Positions 16,488-25,296 of a DNA stretch of 64,000 nt are shown here, one piece after another. The stretch is from CP2-2F sp034432555 (GTDB lineage Bacteria; Chloroflexota; Anaerolineae; Aggregatilineales; UBA2796), in contig DAOUBW010000038.1 in the NCBI GenBank assembly GCA_034432555.1, positions 130,913 through 194,912 of the forward strand, in the 5' to 3' direction. The position numbers were made by a program, and so were the translations under genes. Under the pieces are notes generated by a model, which saw only the letters and a list, made by a program, of their open reading frames with translations, did not search any database and was not told where the DNA came from. How positions within the stretch are numbered: the first letter of the stretch is position 1; every line of letters starts with the position of its first letter.

Positions 16488-17675
16488 ATGTCCAAGACAA
16501 GACCTATCATGCGATACTTAACTGTTGTCGGTCTGATTTCCGGTACCTCTGCCGATGGCATTGACGTGGCGCTCACGCGCATCAGCGGCGCGCCGCCTGC
16601 CCTAAACCTCGAACTGGTAAAGCACCTGACCGTCCCCTACGACCCTGCCCTGCGCGCCGAGATTTTCGCCTGCTTCCGCCCAGAGTCCAGCAGTGTAGAT
16701 CGCCTCTGCCGCCTCAACGTTGATCTGGGTGAGGCGTATGCCGCTGCCATTTTGCAGGTGATCAGCGTGGCAGGCTACACACCCGATCAAGTAGACTTGA
16801 TCGGCTCTCACGGGCAGACGCTCTGGTATGATCCGCCCCAAGCAGGCAAGCGCGGCGCGTATCTTGCCTTTGGCGACCCATCTACCATTGCGGAGCGGAC
16901 AGGCATTACAACGGTTGGCAATTTGCGTGCGCGTGACCTTGCCGCCGGTGGGCGCGGCGCACCGTTGGTCAGCTATATGGATTGGCTGCTCTTTCGGCAT
17001 CCGACGCAGTGGCGCGCCATTCAAAACATCGGCGGCATTGGCAACGTCACTGCCCTGCCACCGCTGAGCGACGCTGAATGCCCACCCCTCACCTTTGATA
17101 CCGGACCCGGCAATATGATTATGGACTACTGCGCTGAGCGTGCCACCAATGGCGCACAGGCATATGATACGGATGGACGCATTGCGGCGCGCGGCAAGGT
17201 GCATAGCGAGCTGCTCTTTGGGCTGCTGGCACACCCTTACCTGCACCAAGTGCCGCCCAAAGCAACCGGACGCGAGTTGTTCGGCGTGCAGTTTGGCGCA
17301 GAACTGTGGGCGCGTGGCGAGGCACTCGGCTTGGCACCCGAAGACATCCTAGCAACGGCAACCGCCTTCACCGCGCAATCCATCGTGCAGGCATACCGCG
17401 ATTGGCTGCCACAAGCACCCGCCGAAATTTATGTGGCAGGCGGCGGCGCCAAAAACCCGACTCTGCTCGCCATGCTGCAAGCCGGCGTCGGCAGTGCGCG
17501 TGTGCAGGCACATGAGGCGCTTGGCGTGCCAAGCCTTGCCAAAGAGTCTATGCTCTTTGCCCTGCTTGCCTACGAAACATGGCACGGACGCAGCGGCGTT
17601 TTGCCCGCCCTCACTGGTGCTAGCCGCCCGGTGCCGCTCGGCGAGATTGTGCCGGGTCGCTTCTGGCACACCTGA
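16488..17675 (+). CDS. anmK: Anhydro-N-acetylmuramic acid kinase
   Basis: 395 residues (388 from the alternative start). The enzyme opens and phosphorylates 1,6-anhydroMurNAc to MurNAc-6-phosphate in peptidoglycan recycling. The family signature GLISGTSADGIDVAL opens the protein; SHGQTLWYDPP, FDTGPGNMIMDYCAER and YVAGGGAKNPTLL are also present. ATG 16509 (MRYLTVVGL) matches the usual family start, while ATG 16488 adds seven residues; neither has a clear ribosome site. It leads a same-strand group with an Idh-type oxidoreductase and murB, which suggests a wall-sugar context. Confidence 0.94.
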   Translation: MSKTRPIMRYLTVVGLISGTSADGIDVALTRISGAPPALNLELVKHLTVPYDPALRAEIFACFRPESSSVDRLCRLNVDLGEAYAAAILQVISVAGYTPDQVDLIGSHGQTLWYDPPQAGKRGAYLAFGDPSTIAERTGITTVGNLRARDLAAGGRGAPLVSYMDWLLFRHPTQWRAIQNIGGIGNVTALPPLSDAECPPLTFDTGPGNMIMDYCAERATNGAQAYDTDGRIAARGKVHSELLFGLLAHPYLHQVPPKATGRELFGVQFGAELWARGEALGLAPEDILATATAFTAQSIVQAYRDWLPQAPAEIYVAGGGAKNPTLLAMLQAGVGSARVQAHEALGVPSLAKESMLFALLAYETWHGRSGVLPALTGASRPVPLGEIVPGRFWHT

Positions 17676-17694
17676 TTGAGAGGAATTTTCAAGC

Positions 17695-18684
17695 ATGAGT
17701 CATTCACAACCCATTCGCTGGGGAATCCTCAGCACTGGCAGAATTGCCCGCGCCTTTGCCGCTGCGCTTAAACTGCTGCCTGACGCTAAGTTGGTGGCGG
17801 TTGGCTCGCGCAGCCGCACCAGCGCCGATGAGTTCGCCATCACCTACGATGTGCCACGCGCCTACGATAGCTACGAGGCATTCGCCGCCGACCCTGAGGT
17901 AGACATCGTCTACATTGGCACACCGCACCCGATGCACGCCGAAAATACGCGGCTGTGCCTAGAGGCGGGTAAGCATGTCATCTGCGAGAAGCCCTTTGCC
18001 ATGAATGCTGCCCAAGCAGAGGCGATGATCAGCTTGGCGCGTGCCAAAGGGCTGTTCCTGATGGAGGCGATGTGGACGCGCTTCATCCCGGCGGTTGCAC
18101 GTGCCAAACAACTGCTCGATCAGGGCACCTTGGGCAAAGTCTGGATGATGTCTGGCACGTTTTGCTTTCGGGCGCCCTTCAACCCGAAAAGCCGCCTGTA
18201 CGCACCTGAACTGGGCGGCGGCTCACTGCTGGATGTTGGCGTCTATGTGTTGTCGTTCGCCTCATGGCTGTTTGGGCAGCCCAAGAGCATTCAGAGTTCT
18301 GCCTACATCGGCAGCAGCGGCGTAGATGAGCGCGCTGTGATGCAGCTTGTTTATGAAGGCGGCGAATTGGCAGCGCTCATGTCTGCGGTTAGCCTGAAAG
18401 CGCCGATTGAGGTGCTTTTAGCAGGCACAGAGGGCTACCTGACCATTCACGAGCCGTTTTACAAAGCGCAGCAGTTCACCATCACGCCCGTAGAAGGCGA
18501 AGCACAAACCTATACGCTGCCCTATGAAGGCAACGGCTATCAGTTTGAGGCAATCGAGGCGATGCGCTGCTTGCGGGCGGGCTTGTTGGAGAGTCCGACC
18601 ATGCCGCTTGAGGAGACGCTCAGCATCATGCGGACGATGGATACCATTCGTGGGCAGTGGGGCTTGAAATATCCGAATGAGTGA
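17695..18684 (+). CDS. Gfo/Idh/MocA family oxidoreductase
   Basis: 329 residues. The N-terminal NAD(P)-binding fold starts IRWGILSTGRIARAFAAAL, followed by YIGTPHPMHAENT and the conserved CEKPFAMN (catalytic-site Lys). A C-terminal alpha/beta domain follows (GSLLDVGVYVLSFASWLFG). The overall sequence resembles the trans-1,2-dihydrobenzene-1,2-diol / glucose-fructose dehydrogenase subgroup. AGAGGA precedes ATG 17695. It lies 19 bp after anmK and overlaps murB by 8 bp, so it is probably co-transcribed and may act on a wall-derived sugar; this is inference. Confidence 0.9.
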   Translation: MSHSQPIRWGILSTGRIARAFAAALKLLPDAKLVAVGSRSRTSADEFAITYDVPRAYDSYEAFAADPEVDIVYIGTPHPMHAENTRLCLEAGKHVICEKPFAMNAAQAEAMISLARAKGLFLMEAMWTRFIPAVARAKQLLDQGTLGKVWMMSGTFCFRAPFNPKSRLYAPELGGGSLLDVGVYVLSFASWLFGQPKSIQSSAYIGSSGVDERAVMQLVYEGGELAALMSAVSLKAPIEVLLAGTEGYLTIHEPFYKAQQFTITPVEGEAQTYTLPYEGNGYQFEAIEAMRCLRAGLLESPTMPLEETLSIMRTMDTIRGQWGLKYPNE

Positions 18685-19585
18685 GTATGAGGCGCTGCTG
18701 CGTCCGCATTTGGGCGCGGCACTGCACCTAAACGCACCCATGGCGCGCTATACAGTGGCACGCTTGGGCGGTGCTGCCGATGCACTGGTTATCGCTGATT
18801 CGGCGGCACTGCTGGAACAGGCGGCGCGCCTAGCATGGGCGCAGGGCTGGCAGGTGCGGATCATTGGCGGCGGCGCAAACGTGCTGGTGGCAGATGGCGG
18901 CGTGCGCGGTGTGGTCATCCTCAACCGTGCCGATGCGGTTAGCTACGGCACTGAGGGCGCGCTGATCGCGGAAAGCGGCGCATCGCTGATCGGCTTGGCG
19001 CGGGCTGCCATCGAGCGCGGTTGGGCAGGCTTGACGTGGGCAATCGGCATTCCGGGGACGCTGGGCGGCGCGGTAGTGAACAATGCCGGCGCCTACGGCG
19101 GCGAAATTGGGCAATTTTTGCTGTGGGCAGAGATTGCCGAACCAGACCAGCCAACGCGCCGCTGGGAACGTGCTGAACTCGCCTACACCTACCGCGAATC
19201 GGCATTGAAGCGGCGCAGCACGCCTTACGCTGTGCTTTCGGCGGCGCTGCAACTGGCGCCCAACAGCGATCCTGCTGCGCTGCGCGCCGAAGCAGAGGCA
19301 CACAGTGGACATCGGCGGCGCACGCAGCCCAACGGCGCAAGTTTGGGCAGCATGTTCAAAAATCCGCCGAACGACTATGCTGGTCGGCTGATTGAAGCAG
19401 CGGGCTTGAAAGGCACACAAATTGGCGGCGTGCAGATTTCGCCGCAACACGCCAACTGGTTCATCAACACAGGCAGCGGCACTGCCGCCGACTATCTGGC
19501 GCTGATCCGTTTGGCGCAGCAGCGTGTTGCTGAACAGTTCGGCATCCATCTTGAACTAGAGATTGAGCTAATCGGTGATTTCTAG
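18677..19585 (+). CDS. murB: UDP-N-acetylenolpyruvoylglucosamine reductase
   Basis: 302 residues. It reduces UDP-GlcNAc-enolpyruvate to UDP-MurNAc with NADPH and FAD. The FAD-binding segment has IIGGGANVLVADGGVRGVVI and WAIGIPGTLGGAVVNNAGAYG. The catalytic Ser lies in GASLGSMFKNP. The short C-terminal domain ends near residue 300, as in the MurB form lacking the extra loop of the E. coli enzyme. It overlaps the preceding oxidoreductase by 8 bp, implying coupling. This is an essential wall gene located away from a dcw cluster. Confidence 0.96.
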   Translation: MSEYEALLRPHLGAALHLNAPMARYTVARLGGAADALVIADSAALLEQAARLAWAQGWQVRIIGGGANVLVADGGVRGVVILNRADAVSYGTEGALIAESGASLIGLARAAIERGWAGLTWAIGIPGTLGGAVVNNAGAYGGEIGQFLLWAEIAEPDQPTRRWERAELAYTYRESALKRRSTPYAVLSAALQLAPNSDPAALRAEAEAHSGHRRRTQPNGASLGSMFKNPPNDYAGRLIEAAGLKGTQIGGVQISPQHANWFINTGSGTAADYLALIRLAQQRVAEQFGIHLELEIELIGDF

Positions 19586-19655
19586 GCGCAGCGCGTAGAG
19601 GTGCGTATAATCTGCCCTTAAATGATGTGCCTCTAGAAATGAGGATTTTGGGCAG

Positions 19656-21095
19656 ATGTGGAAGCACTACTACACGGTAACTAGCGTCGGCGAGGTGCTG
19701 CACCTGCTGGCAGAGCAGGGCGCAAAAGCCCGTCTTGTAGCAGGCGGCACCGATATTTTGATCGAACTTGAACGGAAATTGCGTCCCGAAGTGGAGACGC
19801 TCATTGATATTTCGCGCCTGCCGAACCTTGATACCATTCAGCGGCACGGCGATGACATTCGGCTAGGCGCTTTGGTCACGCATAATCAGGTGGTCGCCAG
19901 CGATCTGATCGTGGAGTCAGCGCTGCCGCTGGCGCAGGCGGCGTGGGAAGTCGGCGCGCCGCAGATTCGCAACCGCGCTACGATTGCCGGTAATTTGATC
20001 ACCGCCAGCCCTGCCAACGATACAATCACGCCGCTGTGGGCGCTTGGCGCATCGGTCACGCTTGCCTCTGTGCAAGGTGAGCGCACAGTGCCGCTGCCGC
20101 AGTTTTATACAGGCGTGCGGCGCACCGTCATGCGCCCTGACGAAATGCTGACCGCTATTCACTTGCCCGCCCTGAGCACCGATGAGCGCGGCATGTTTAT
20201 CAAGCTAGGGCTGCGCCACACACAGGCGATCTCGGTTGTGAATATCGCCGCTGTGCTGCGCTTTGAAGGTGAGACAGTCCGCGCTGCACGGATCACCTTT
20301 GGCTGCGTCGCGCCGACCATCATCAATGCGCCACAGGCAGAAGCATACCTTGTTGGCAAAACGCTCAGCGAGTCGGTCATCGCAGAGGCGGCGCGCTTGG
20401 CAGCCCTTGCCACCACACCGATCAGCGATGTGCGAAGCAGCGCTGAATATCGCCTTGCGATGGCAGCCACATTGGTAAAGCGTGCTTTGCGCGCCTTGCG
20501 AAGTGGCGAAGAACGCGGCACATATCCGAGCGCGCCTGCCATGCTGTGGGGCGACCTGAGCGGGCGCGCTGCACCGCCACTGCTGTGCTTAACGCAGCAC
20601 GACGATCAGCCGATTGAGACGATCATCAACGGTAAGGCGTATGCGCTCAGCGGCGGCAACCACAAGACGCTGCTGCGCTTGCTGCGCGAAGATGCAGGCT
20701 TGATCGGCACGAAAGAAGGCTGTGCCGAAGGCGAGTGTGGCGCGTGTACCGTCTTTTTGGACGGTGCGGCAGTCATGGCGTGTATGGTGCCAGCACCACG
20801 CGCTCACGGCGCGGAAATTGTGACGGTGGAAGGCTTGGCGGCAAGCGCTGATCACCTGCACCCAATCCAGCAGGCGTTTGTGGAAGCAGGCGCGGTGCAG
20901 TGCGGCTACTGCACGCCCGGCTTCTTGATGAGCGGTGCTAAGCTGCTTGAGGAACATCCCATGCCAACTGACGAGCAGATCGCAGGCAGCATCGCCGGCA
21001 ATTTGTGCCGCTGCACGGGCTACTATAACATTCTAGAGGCGTTCAAGCGCGCCGCACAGCTTCAGGCGGCGCGCCAGCAGGCATCGGCAGATTAG
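19656..21095 (+). CDS. FAD-binding + [2Fe-2S] fusion subunit of a molybdenum hydroxylase
   Basis: 479 residues. Residues 1-285 are a CoxM/XdhB-type FAD domain (VAGGTDILIELE, RNRATIAGNLITASPANDT, AIHLPAL). Residues about 320-475 are a CoxS/XdhC-type iron-sulfur subunit, with the plant-type cluster GCAEGECGACTVFLDG...C and the second cluster CGYCTPGFLMS / NLCRCTGYYNI. Normally these are separate genes beside a large molybdopterin subunit, or fused with the Fe-S part first. Here FAD comes first and no molybdopterin-binding subunit is adjacent. The electron donor and substrate are therefore unknown. GAGG lies upstream of ATG 19656. It ends back-to-back with holA. Confidence 0.9.
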   Translation: MWKHYYTVTSVGEVLHLLAEQGAKARLVAGGTDILIELERKLRPEVETLIDISRLPNLDTIQRHGDDIRLGALVTHNQVVASDLIVESALPLAQAAWEVGAPQIRNRATIAGNLITASPANDTITPLWALGASVTLASVQGERTVPLPQFYTGVRRTVMRPDEMLTAIHLPALSTDERGMFIKLGLRHTQAISVVNIAAVLRFEGETVRAARITFGCVAPTIINAPQAEAYLVGKTLSESVIAEAARLAALATTPISDVRSSAEYRLAMAATLVKRALRALRSGEERGTYPSAPAMLWGDLSGRAAPPLLCLTQHDDQPIETIINGKAYALSGGNHKTLLRLLREDAGLIGTKEGCAEGECGACTVFLDGAAVMACMVPAPRAHGAEIVTVEGLAASADHLHPIQQAFVEAGAVQCGYCTPGFLMSGAKLLEEHPMPTDEQIAGSIAGNLCRCTGYYNILEAFKRAAQLQAARQQASAD

Positions 21096-22196
21096 CTAAG
21101 CGCGGACTGCCAAGCCAGCGGCAAGCAGATCAAGCGCCAGCACATCGGCAATTCTGCCCGTCTTGATGCTGTAGTCTACGTCGAGCAGGTGGCGGTAAAT
21201 GCGTTCCAGCTCTGCCAGCGGAAAGCGCCGCGCTTGCTCACGCAGCTTTTTCAGCACAAAGTCAGGCGTGCTTTTGAAGTCCTCCAGACCGCGAAGGGAA
21301 GCCTCAAGGCGTGGATCGTCTACCGCCTCGCGCACCTGAATCAGCAGGCGGAATTGGCGGTTGATCATGGCGAGGATGCCCAGTGGCGACTCACCAAAAC
21401 GCTCAATGCTGCGGTGCATCAGGGTAAGGGCAGTTTTGGCATCGCCCTTGCCCAAGGCGTCGGTGATGTCAAAAATGCTCGCCTCTGGCAGGTATTGCGT
21501 CAGCGCGGCGATGTCCCGCTCAGTGATCGGGCGCGATGTGCCGACATAAGCGGCAAGTTTGGCACACTCGTTATCCAGCGCATATAAATCTTGCCCAACC
21601 TGCTGAGCAAGGATCGCTAAGGCGCGGCGTTCAATGGTGCTGCCGTAATGCTCTACGCGCTTGGTGATCCAATCTGCCAGCCATGCGCTGTCCCATTTTG
21701 GGCGGTCAGGGCGCGAGTATTTATCGTGCTTCACCGTGAAAGCTTTGACCAGCCCACGTGAGTCGGCTTTTTCGGCAAACTTCAGGATCGGGTGCGTAGC
21801 GCGCAAGGTGCTCGGCTCGGCAAAGACCAAGCGTGCCGACTCTGGCAAGCTGGGCAGTGCTTCTTGCAGCACCTTCAGCGCACCGCCCGTCGGTTTATCA
21901 TCGCTTTCGTCGTCAGGTTCAGCGGCAGCCTTGCCCTTGCCACGCTTTGCCTTCGGCGCAAGGTGCGTCAACATGCCTTCCACAATCACAAGGCGGCGGT
22001 CGGCAAGGAAGGGTATCATCTGCGCGGTGCTGATCACCTCTGCCACGCTTGCCGTTGTGCCATCAAAGGTGCTGATGTTCAGATCGCCCATGCCGTCTGC
22101 TTCTGCCATGCGCGCACGCATAGTACGCAGTTCGGCGCGCAGCTCGAACTGATTTTCGCCGTGAAAAATGTAGAAAACAGGCGTCTTCTTGCTCAT
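21096..22196 (-). CDS. holA: DNA polymerase III subunit delta
   Basis: 366 residues; the clamp-loader delta subunit that opens the beta clamp. It begins VFYIFHGENQFELRAELRTM, followed by ISTAQMIPFLADRRLVIVEG, LVFAEPS, and the C-terminal helical domain with IFDITDALGKGDAKTALTLM and the DVDYSIKTGRI ending. These are the usual HolA features. An acidic/basic insert around residues 80-100 (KAKRGKGKAAAEPDDESDD) is extra. It is 7 bp downstream of the DUF6391 gene on the same strand, so they are probably co-transcribed. Confidence 0.95.
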   Translation of the reverse strand: MSKKTPVFYIFHGENQFELRAELRTMRARMAEADGMGDLNISTFDGTTASVAEVISTAQMIPFLADRRLVIVEGMLTHLAPKAKRGKGKAAAEPDDESDDKPTGGALKVLQEALPSLPESARLVFAEPSTLRATHPILKFAEKADSRGLVKAFTVKHDKYSRPDRPKWDSAWLADWITKRVEHYGSTIERRALAILAQQVGQDLYALDNECAKLAAYVGTSRPITERDIAALTQYLPEASIFDITDALGKGDAKTALTLMHRSIERFGESPLGILAMINRQFRLLIQVREAVDDPRLEASLRGLEDFKSTPDFVLKKLREQARRFPLAELERIYRHLLDVDYSIKTGRIADVLALDLLAAGLAVRA

Positions 22197-22203
22197 AAGC
22201 TGC

Positions 22204-22755
22204 TTAAGATGAGCGCGTCTGGACGCGATGCAGCGTGATTGTGCCGCCTTGCAGTCCGCGCCGTTCGCTGCGCGTAATGCTCAGGATTTGCAGATCGCCA
22301 ACATCGCCAAGCGTGGTGAAATGCTCTTGCAATTGCAAGCCTAGTGGGCGCGAGAAGATGATCGCCGCGATGGAGAGCATGATCACGCTAGGCAGCCTGC
22401 CAATGTATTGCAGTGCGCCGCGCCGCACACCAACGCTACCAGCCAGCGCTGCCAAGCCAACCAATGTGCCGGTCGTCAGCAAGGAAGTGCCGCAGTTCGG
22501 GTGAATGGCAAGTTTGTGGTCACCACTGCGCATACGGCGCAGTGCCTCTTCGGCGGCAGCTTCCACTTGGGCGGTGGGCAGATCGCCCATCAGCCAAAAG
22601 CCTTCGCCATCCGAGCGCCCTGCCACTGAAAGGTTTGGCACACGCTCGGCAAGCATGTGAACGGTGGCATGTTCCAAGCCGTGATTGCGCCGCACGCGCC
22701 GTATGTAGGGTGCATCCAGCAGCGGCTGCGCCGCTTTTGCCAGTTCTTTGATCAT
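22204..22755 (-). CDS. DUF6391-type conserved protein
   Basis: 183 residues. The conserved start region RRVRRNHGLEHATVHML is the hallmark of this family, which is frequent in Chloroflexota and Cyanobacteria. A segment GDHKLAIHPNCGTSLLTTG follows, then hydrophobic stretches (TLVGLAALAGSV, SVIMLSIAAIIFSRPLG) that suggest two membrane segments. The His/Cys positions suggest metal binding, but no function is known. It is upstream of and nearly contiguous with holA, and divergent from the oligopeptide-binding protein gene. Confidence 0.8.
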   Translation of the reverse strand: MIKELAKAAQPLLDAPYIRRVRRNHGLEHATVHMLAERVPNLSVAGRSDGEGFWLMGDLPTAQVEAAAEEALRRMRSGDHKLAIHPNCGTSLLTTGTLVGLAALAGSVGVRRGALQYIGRLPSVIMLSIAAIIFSRPLGLQLQEHFTTLGDVGDLQILSITRSERRGLQGGTITLHRVQTRSS

Positions 22756-22822
22756 AAGGGTATCTCATTCTTGCTCAAAAGCAGGTTATGTTCACTTCCA
22801 TTTTAGCAGATAGCACAAAGGC

Positions 22823-22851
22823 TTGACAGGCGGCATACTGCGTTCTAAACT
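22823..22851 (+). promoter_or_regulatory. Sigma-70-type promoter of the oligopeptide-binding protein gene
   Basis: Perfect -35 TTGACA (22823-22828), 17-bp spacer, -10 TAAACT (22846-22851). Predicted transcription start is near 22858, giving a leader of about 48 nt with a good AAGGAG ribosome site at 22892-22896. Confidence 0.82.
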
Positions 22852-22860
22852 ATGTGGTGC

Positions 22861-22878
22861 AAAATTATATATAATTTT
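22861..22878. promoter_or_regulatory. Perfect 18-bp AT palindrome at the transcription start
   Basis: AAAATTATATATAATTTT is an exact palindrome, placed a few bases after the predicted start of transcription. That is where a repressor would block initiation or early elongation. The binding protein is unknown. Confidence 0.5.
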
Positions 22879-22905
22879 CGCCCGTTGCCATAAGGAGATT
22901 GCTCC

Positions 22906-24567
22906 ATGAACCGTTTACTCCAGCGCACTCTGCGCGCCGTGCTGCTGCTGACCGTGATCAGCGCGATTGCCCTGAGTGCCTTTACCGCACCTGCTCAGGC
23001 ACAGCGCCCAAACGTGATCAGCATCGCCTTCACCCAAGAGCCAGATAGCCTGAACCCGATGTATACCACCCAATATTTTGCAGGCTTGGCACGCTCGCTC
23101 TATTTGAAAGGCGCTTGGGACTTTGACGATAACCTCAACCCTGTGCCTGTGCTGGCAACCGAGATTCCTTCCGCCGAGAATGGCGGCATCAGCGCCGATG
23201 GCAAGGTGATCACTATCCGCCTGCGGAATGACGCCAAATGGTCGGATGGAACGCCCGTGACCAGCGACGACTTTGTGTTCACCGCCGAAATGTATGCCTC
23301 TGAAAAGAACAGCCCACTCGGACGTGGTGTGTTCAGCAGCAGCGTAGGTGCGGTTGTCACCGCGCCGGATGCCCAGACGGTGGTGGTCACCTTCCCAGAG
23401 CCTTACGCGCCTTGGGCAGCTAATCTGTTTGGCGCGGTGTTGCCCGCCCATGTGCTGCGCCCTGTCTTTGAGTCAGCAGGTACGCTGGACGGCGCCGATT
23501 GGAACACCAACCCAACCGTCGTGAACGGTCCCTTCCTGCTCAAGGAATATGCACGCGGTCAGTTCTTGCTCTTTGAGCGCAACCCTGACTATGTGGGCGG
23601 CGTTGCCAAGCTGGAGCAGATTTTGATCACGATTGTGCCGGATGAGGCAGCCCAGGTTGCCGCCATCAAGGCAGGTGCTTCTGATCTGGGCGTGTTCCTT
23701 GCTCCTGCTGATGCGCTTGACCTGCAAGCCAGCGCACCGGTCGACATTGTGACCGTTACCTCTGGCTACAATGAAGGCTGGTTCTTCAACCTGCGCCAAG
23801 ACGAGGCAGCCGGGCATCCTGCCCTGCAAGATGTCAACGTGCGCCGCGCTATCAGCCTTGCCATTGACCGCCAAGAGCTGATTGAAGGTTTGTTGAACAA
23901 CTTGCAAGGTGCAGCGGTCAGCTTTTGGGATGGTACACCCTACCAAGACCCAACACTCAGCGCGCCTGAGTACAATCCTGATCAGGCTGCCGCACTCTTG
24001 GATGCTGCCGGCTGGACGGTTGGCGCGGACGGCATTCGTGCCAAAGACGGCGTGCCGCTCAAGTTGCGCTATGCCACCAACATGCGCGGTCTGCGCCGCG
24101 ATGCACAGCAGGTCATTGAGCAGCAGTTGCTCAAGGTCGGTATTGCGGTGGAGCTGATCAACTACGATAATCGCCAATTCCTCGCCAGCTACGAGAGCGA
24201 AGGTCCGATTGCACGCGGTCAGTTTGATGTGGCACAGTGGGCAATTAGCCCGCAGTTCCCCGATCCAAACACCAGCCGCTTCCTGATCAGCGAGATCGGC
24301 ACCGCCGAAAATAACTACGTCGGCGCGAATTGGTCGCACGTGCGCGATGCTGAACTCGATGCGCTGTTCATCCAGCAGCGCACCACCGTAGATTACGATG
24401 CGCGTGTAGCGATCTTCCACCAGATCAGCCGCATCGTGGCAGAGAATGTGTATTGGATGCCCTTGTGGCAAGACAAAGACATCTGGTCAATCAACACGCG
24501 CCTTAGCGGCGTGAAGATCAGCGGCGGCACCGCCTTCTGGAACGTGCTGGAGTGGGAAGCCAAATAA
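22906..24567 (+). CDS. Oligopeptide/dipeptide ABC transporter substrate-binding protein
   Basis: 553 residues, SBP family 5. A signal peptide covers about 1-32 (LLLTVISAIALSAFTAPAQA). The mature protein begins NVISIAFTQEPDSLNPMYTT, with IRLRNDAKWSDGTPVTSDDF and NVRRAISLAIDRQELI, the family signatures. It is a single-gene unit: its own strong promoter, an AT palindrome, a good ribosome site (AAGGAG) and an intrinsic terminator immediately after. Permeases and ATPases are absent. There is no lipobox Cys, so it may be free or anchored another way. Confidence 0.92.
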   Translation: MNRLLQRTLRAVLLLTVISAIALSAFTAPAQAQRPNVISIAFTQEPDSLNPMYTTQYFAGLARSLYLKGAWDFDDNLNPVPVLATEIPSAENGGISADGKVITIRLRNDAKWSDGTPVTSDDFVFTAEMYASEKNSPLGRGVFSSSVGAVVTAPDAQTVVVTFPEPYAPWAANLFGAVLPAHVLRPVFESAGTLDGADWNTNPTVVNGPFLLKEYARGQFLLFERNPDYVGGVAKLEQILITIVPDEAAQVAAIKAGASDLGVFLAPADALDLQASAPVDIVTVTSGYNEGWFFNLRQDEAAGHPALQDVNVRRAISLAIDRQELIEGLLNNLQGAAVSFWDGTPYQDPTLSAPEYNPDQAAALLDAAGWTVGADGIRAKDGVPLKLRYATNMRGLRRDAQQVIEQQLLKVGIAVELINYDNRQFLASYESEGPIARGQFDVAQWAISPQFPDPNTSRFLISEIGTAENNYVGANWSHVRDAELDALFIQQRTTVDYDARVAIFHQISRIVAENVYWMPLWQDKDIWSINTRLSGVKISGGTAFWNVLEWEAK

Positions 24568-24580
24568 CACACCCACAGCG

Positions 24581-24609
24581 AGAGGCAGGCGCAAGTCTGC
24601 CTCTTTTTT
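24581..24609 (+). terminator. Intrinsic terminator
   Basis: An 8-bp stem AGAGGCAG / CTGCCTCT (24581-24588, 24597-24604), 8-nt loop, then a run of T at 24604-24609, 14 bp after the stop of the binding-protein gene. Confidence 0.92.
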
Positions 24610-24751
24610 CACACCATTTTCAAAGTTTCCAAACCGCCAAAGCTAAGGCTACAATTAAGTTGTTGTGAGATTTTTGAGAGAACTTCTCGCCGCTGCCCTA
24701 AACGCAGTGTAATAGCTATCGTAACCGCCACCACGTCACACACATCGCGTG

Positions 24752-24781
24752 TTGGTCTAAGGGTGGCGTGTATAGTATAAT
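24752..24781 (+). promoter_or_regulatory. Promoter of the tsaE operon, probably leaderless
   Basis: Perfect -10 TATAAT (24776-24781) with a weak -35 TTGGTC (24752-24757) at 18 bp. The tsaE ATG at 24790 starts only 8 nt after the -10, so the transcript would begin at or within a base or two of the start codon. No ribosome site is present. Confidence 0.68.
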
Positions 24782-24789
24782 GCTGCGTT

Positions 24790-25287
24790 ATGAACGGAAT
24801 GCAAACGCAATTCACACTGATCAGCGGCAGCGTGGCACAGACCGAGCAGATCGGCACACGGCTGGGCAGCCTCTTGCAGGCGAGCGATGTGCTGTGCCTG
24901 AGTGGCGAGCTGGGTGCGGGCAAAACTGCCCTTGCACGCGGCGTTGTGGCAGGGTGGGGCGCGTTAGAGCCTGCCACCAGCCCAACCTTCGTGCTGATTC
25001 ACGAACATCAGCGCGCCCGTGATGCCATGCGCCTCCAGCACATTGATGCCTACCGTTTAGAGCGCCTTGAAGATGCCGCCCTGCTTGGCTTGGAAGATAT
25101 TTTCGCCAACGGCAGCGCTGTGATTATTGAGTGGGCAGAGCGCGTCCAACAACTGTTGCCCGCTGATCATATGTGGATTGACTTGGACTTTGTGGCAGAC
25201 GACGAACAAGCGCGCCAACTCACGTTTGCCGCACACGGTGCGCGTAGTGTTGATCTCTTAGCGGCATTCCGCGCTCAGGAAGGCTGA
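24790..25287 (+). CDS. tsaE: tRNA threonylcarbamoyladenosine biosynthesis protein TsaE
   Basis: 165 residues. This ATPase supports the TsaBD complex, which makes t6A37 on ANN-decoding tRNAs. Walker A is GELGAGKTALARG (about 41-53), then ATSPTFVLIHEH, HIDAYRLE, and IIEWAERV near residue 120. It is the first gene of tsaE-tsaB-rimI-udg, with 9-24 bp gaps. It is predicted to be translated from a leaderless transcript, since TATAAT is 8 nt before ATG. TsaD is not in the cluster. Confidence 0.95.
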   Translation: MNGMQTQFTLISGSVAQTEQIGTRLGSLLQASDVLCLSGELGAGKTALARGVVAGWGALEPATSPTFVLIHEHQRARDAMRLQHIDAYRLERLEDAALLGLEDIFANGSAVIIEWAERVQQLLPADHMWIDLDFVADDEQARQLTFAAHGARSVDLLAAFRAQEG

Positions 25288-25296
25288 TCATACCCA

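Noticed and set aside
24682..24697. 16-nt match to 51301-51316
   Set aside because: A 16-nt coincidence is expected by chance in 64 kb and there are no further copies.
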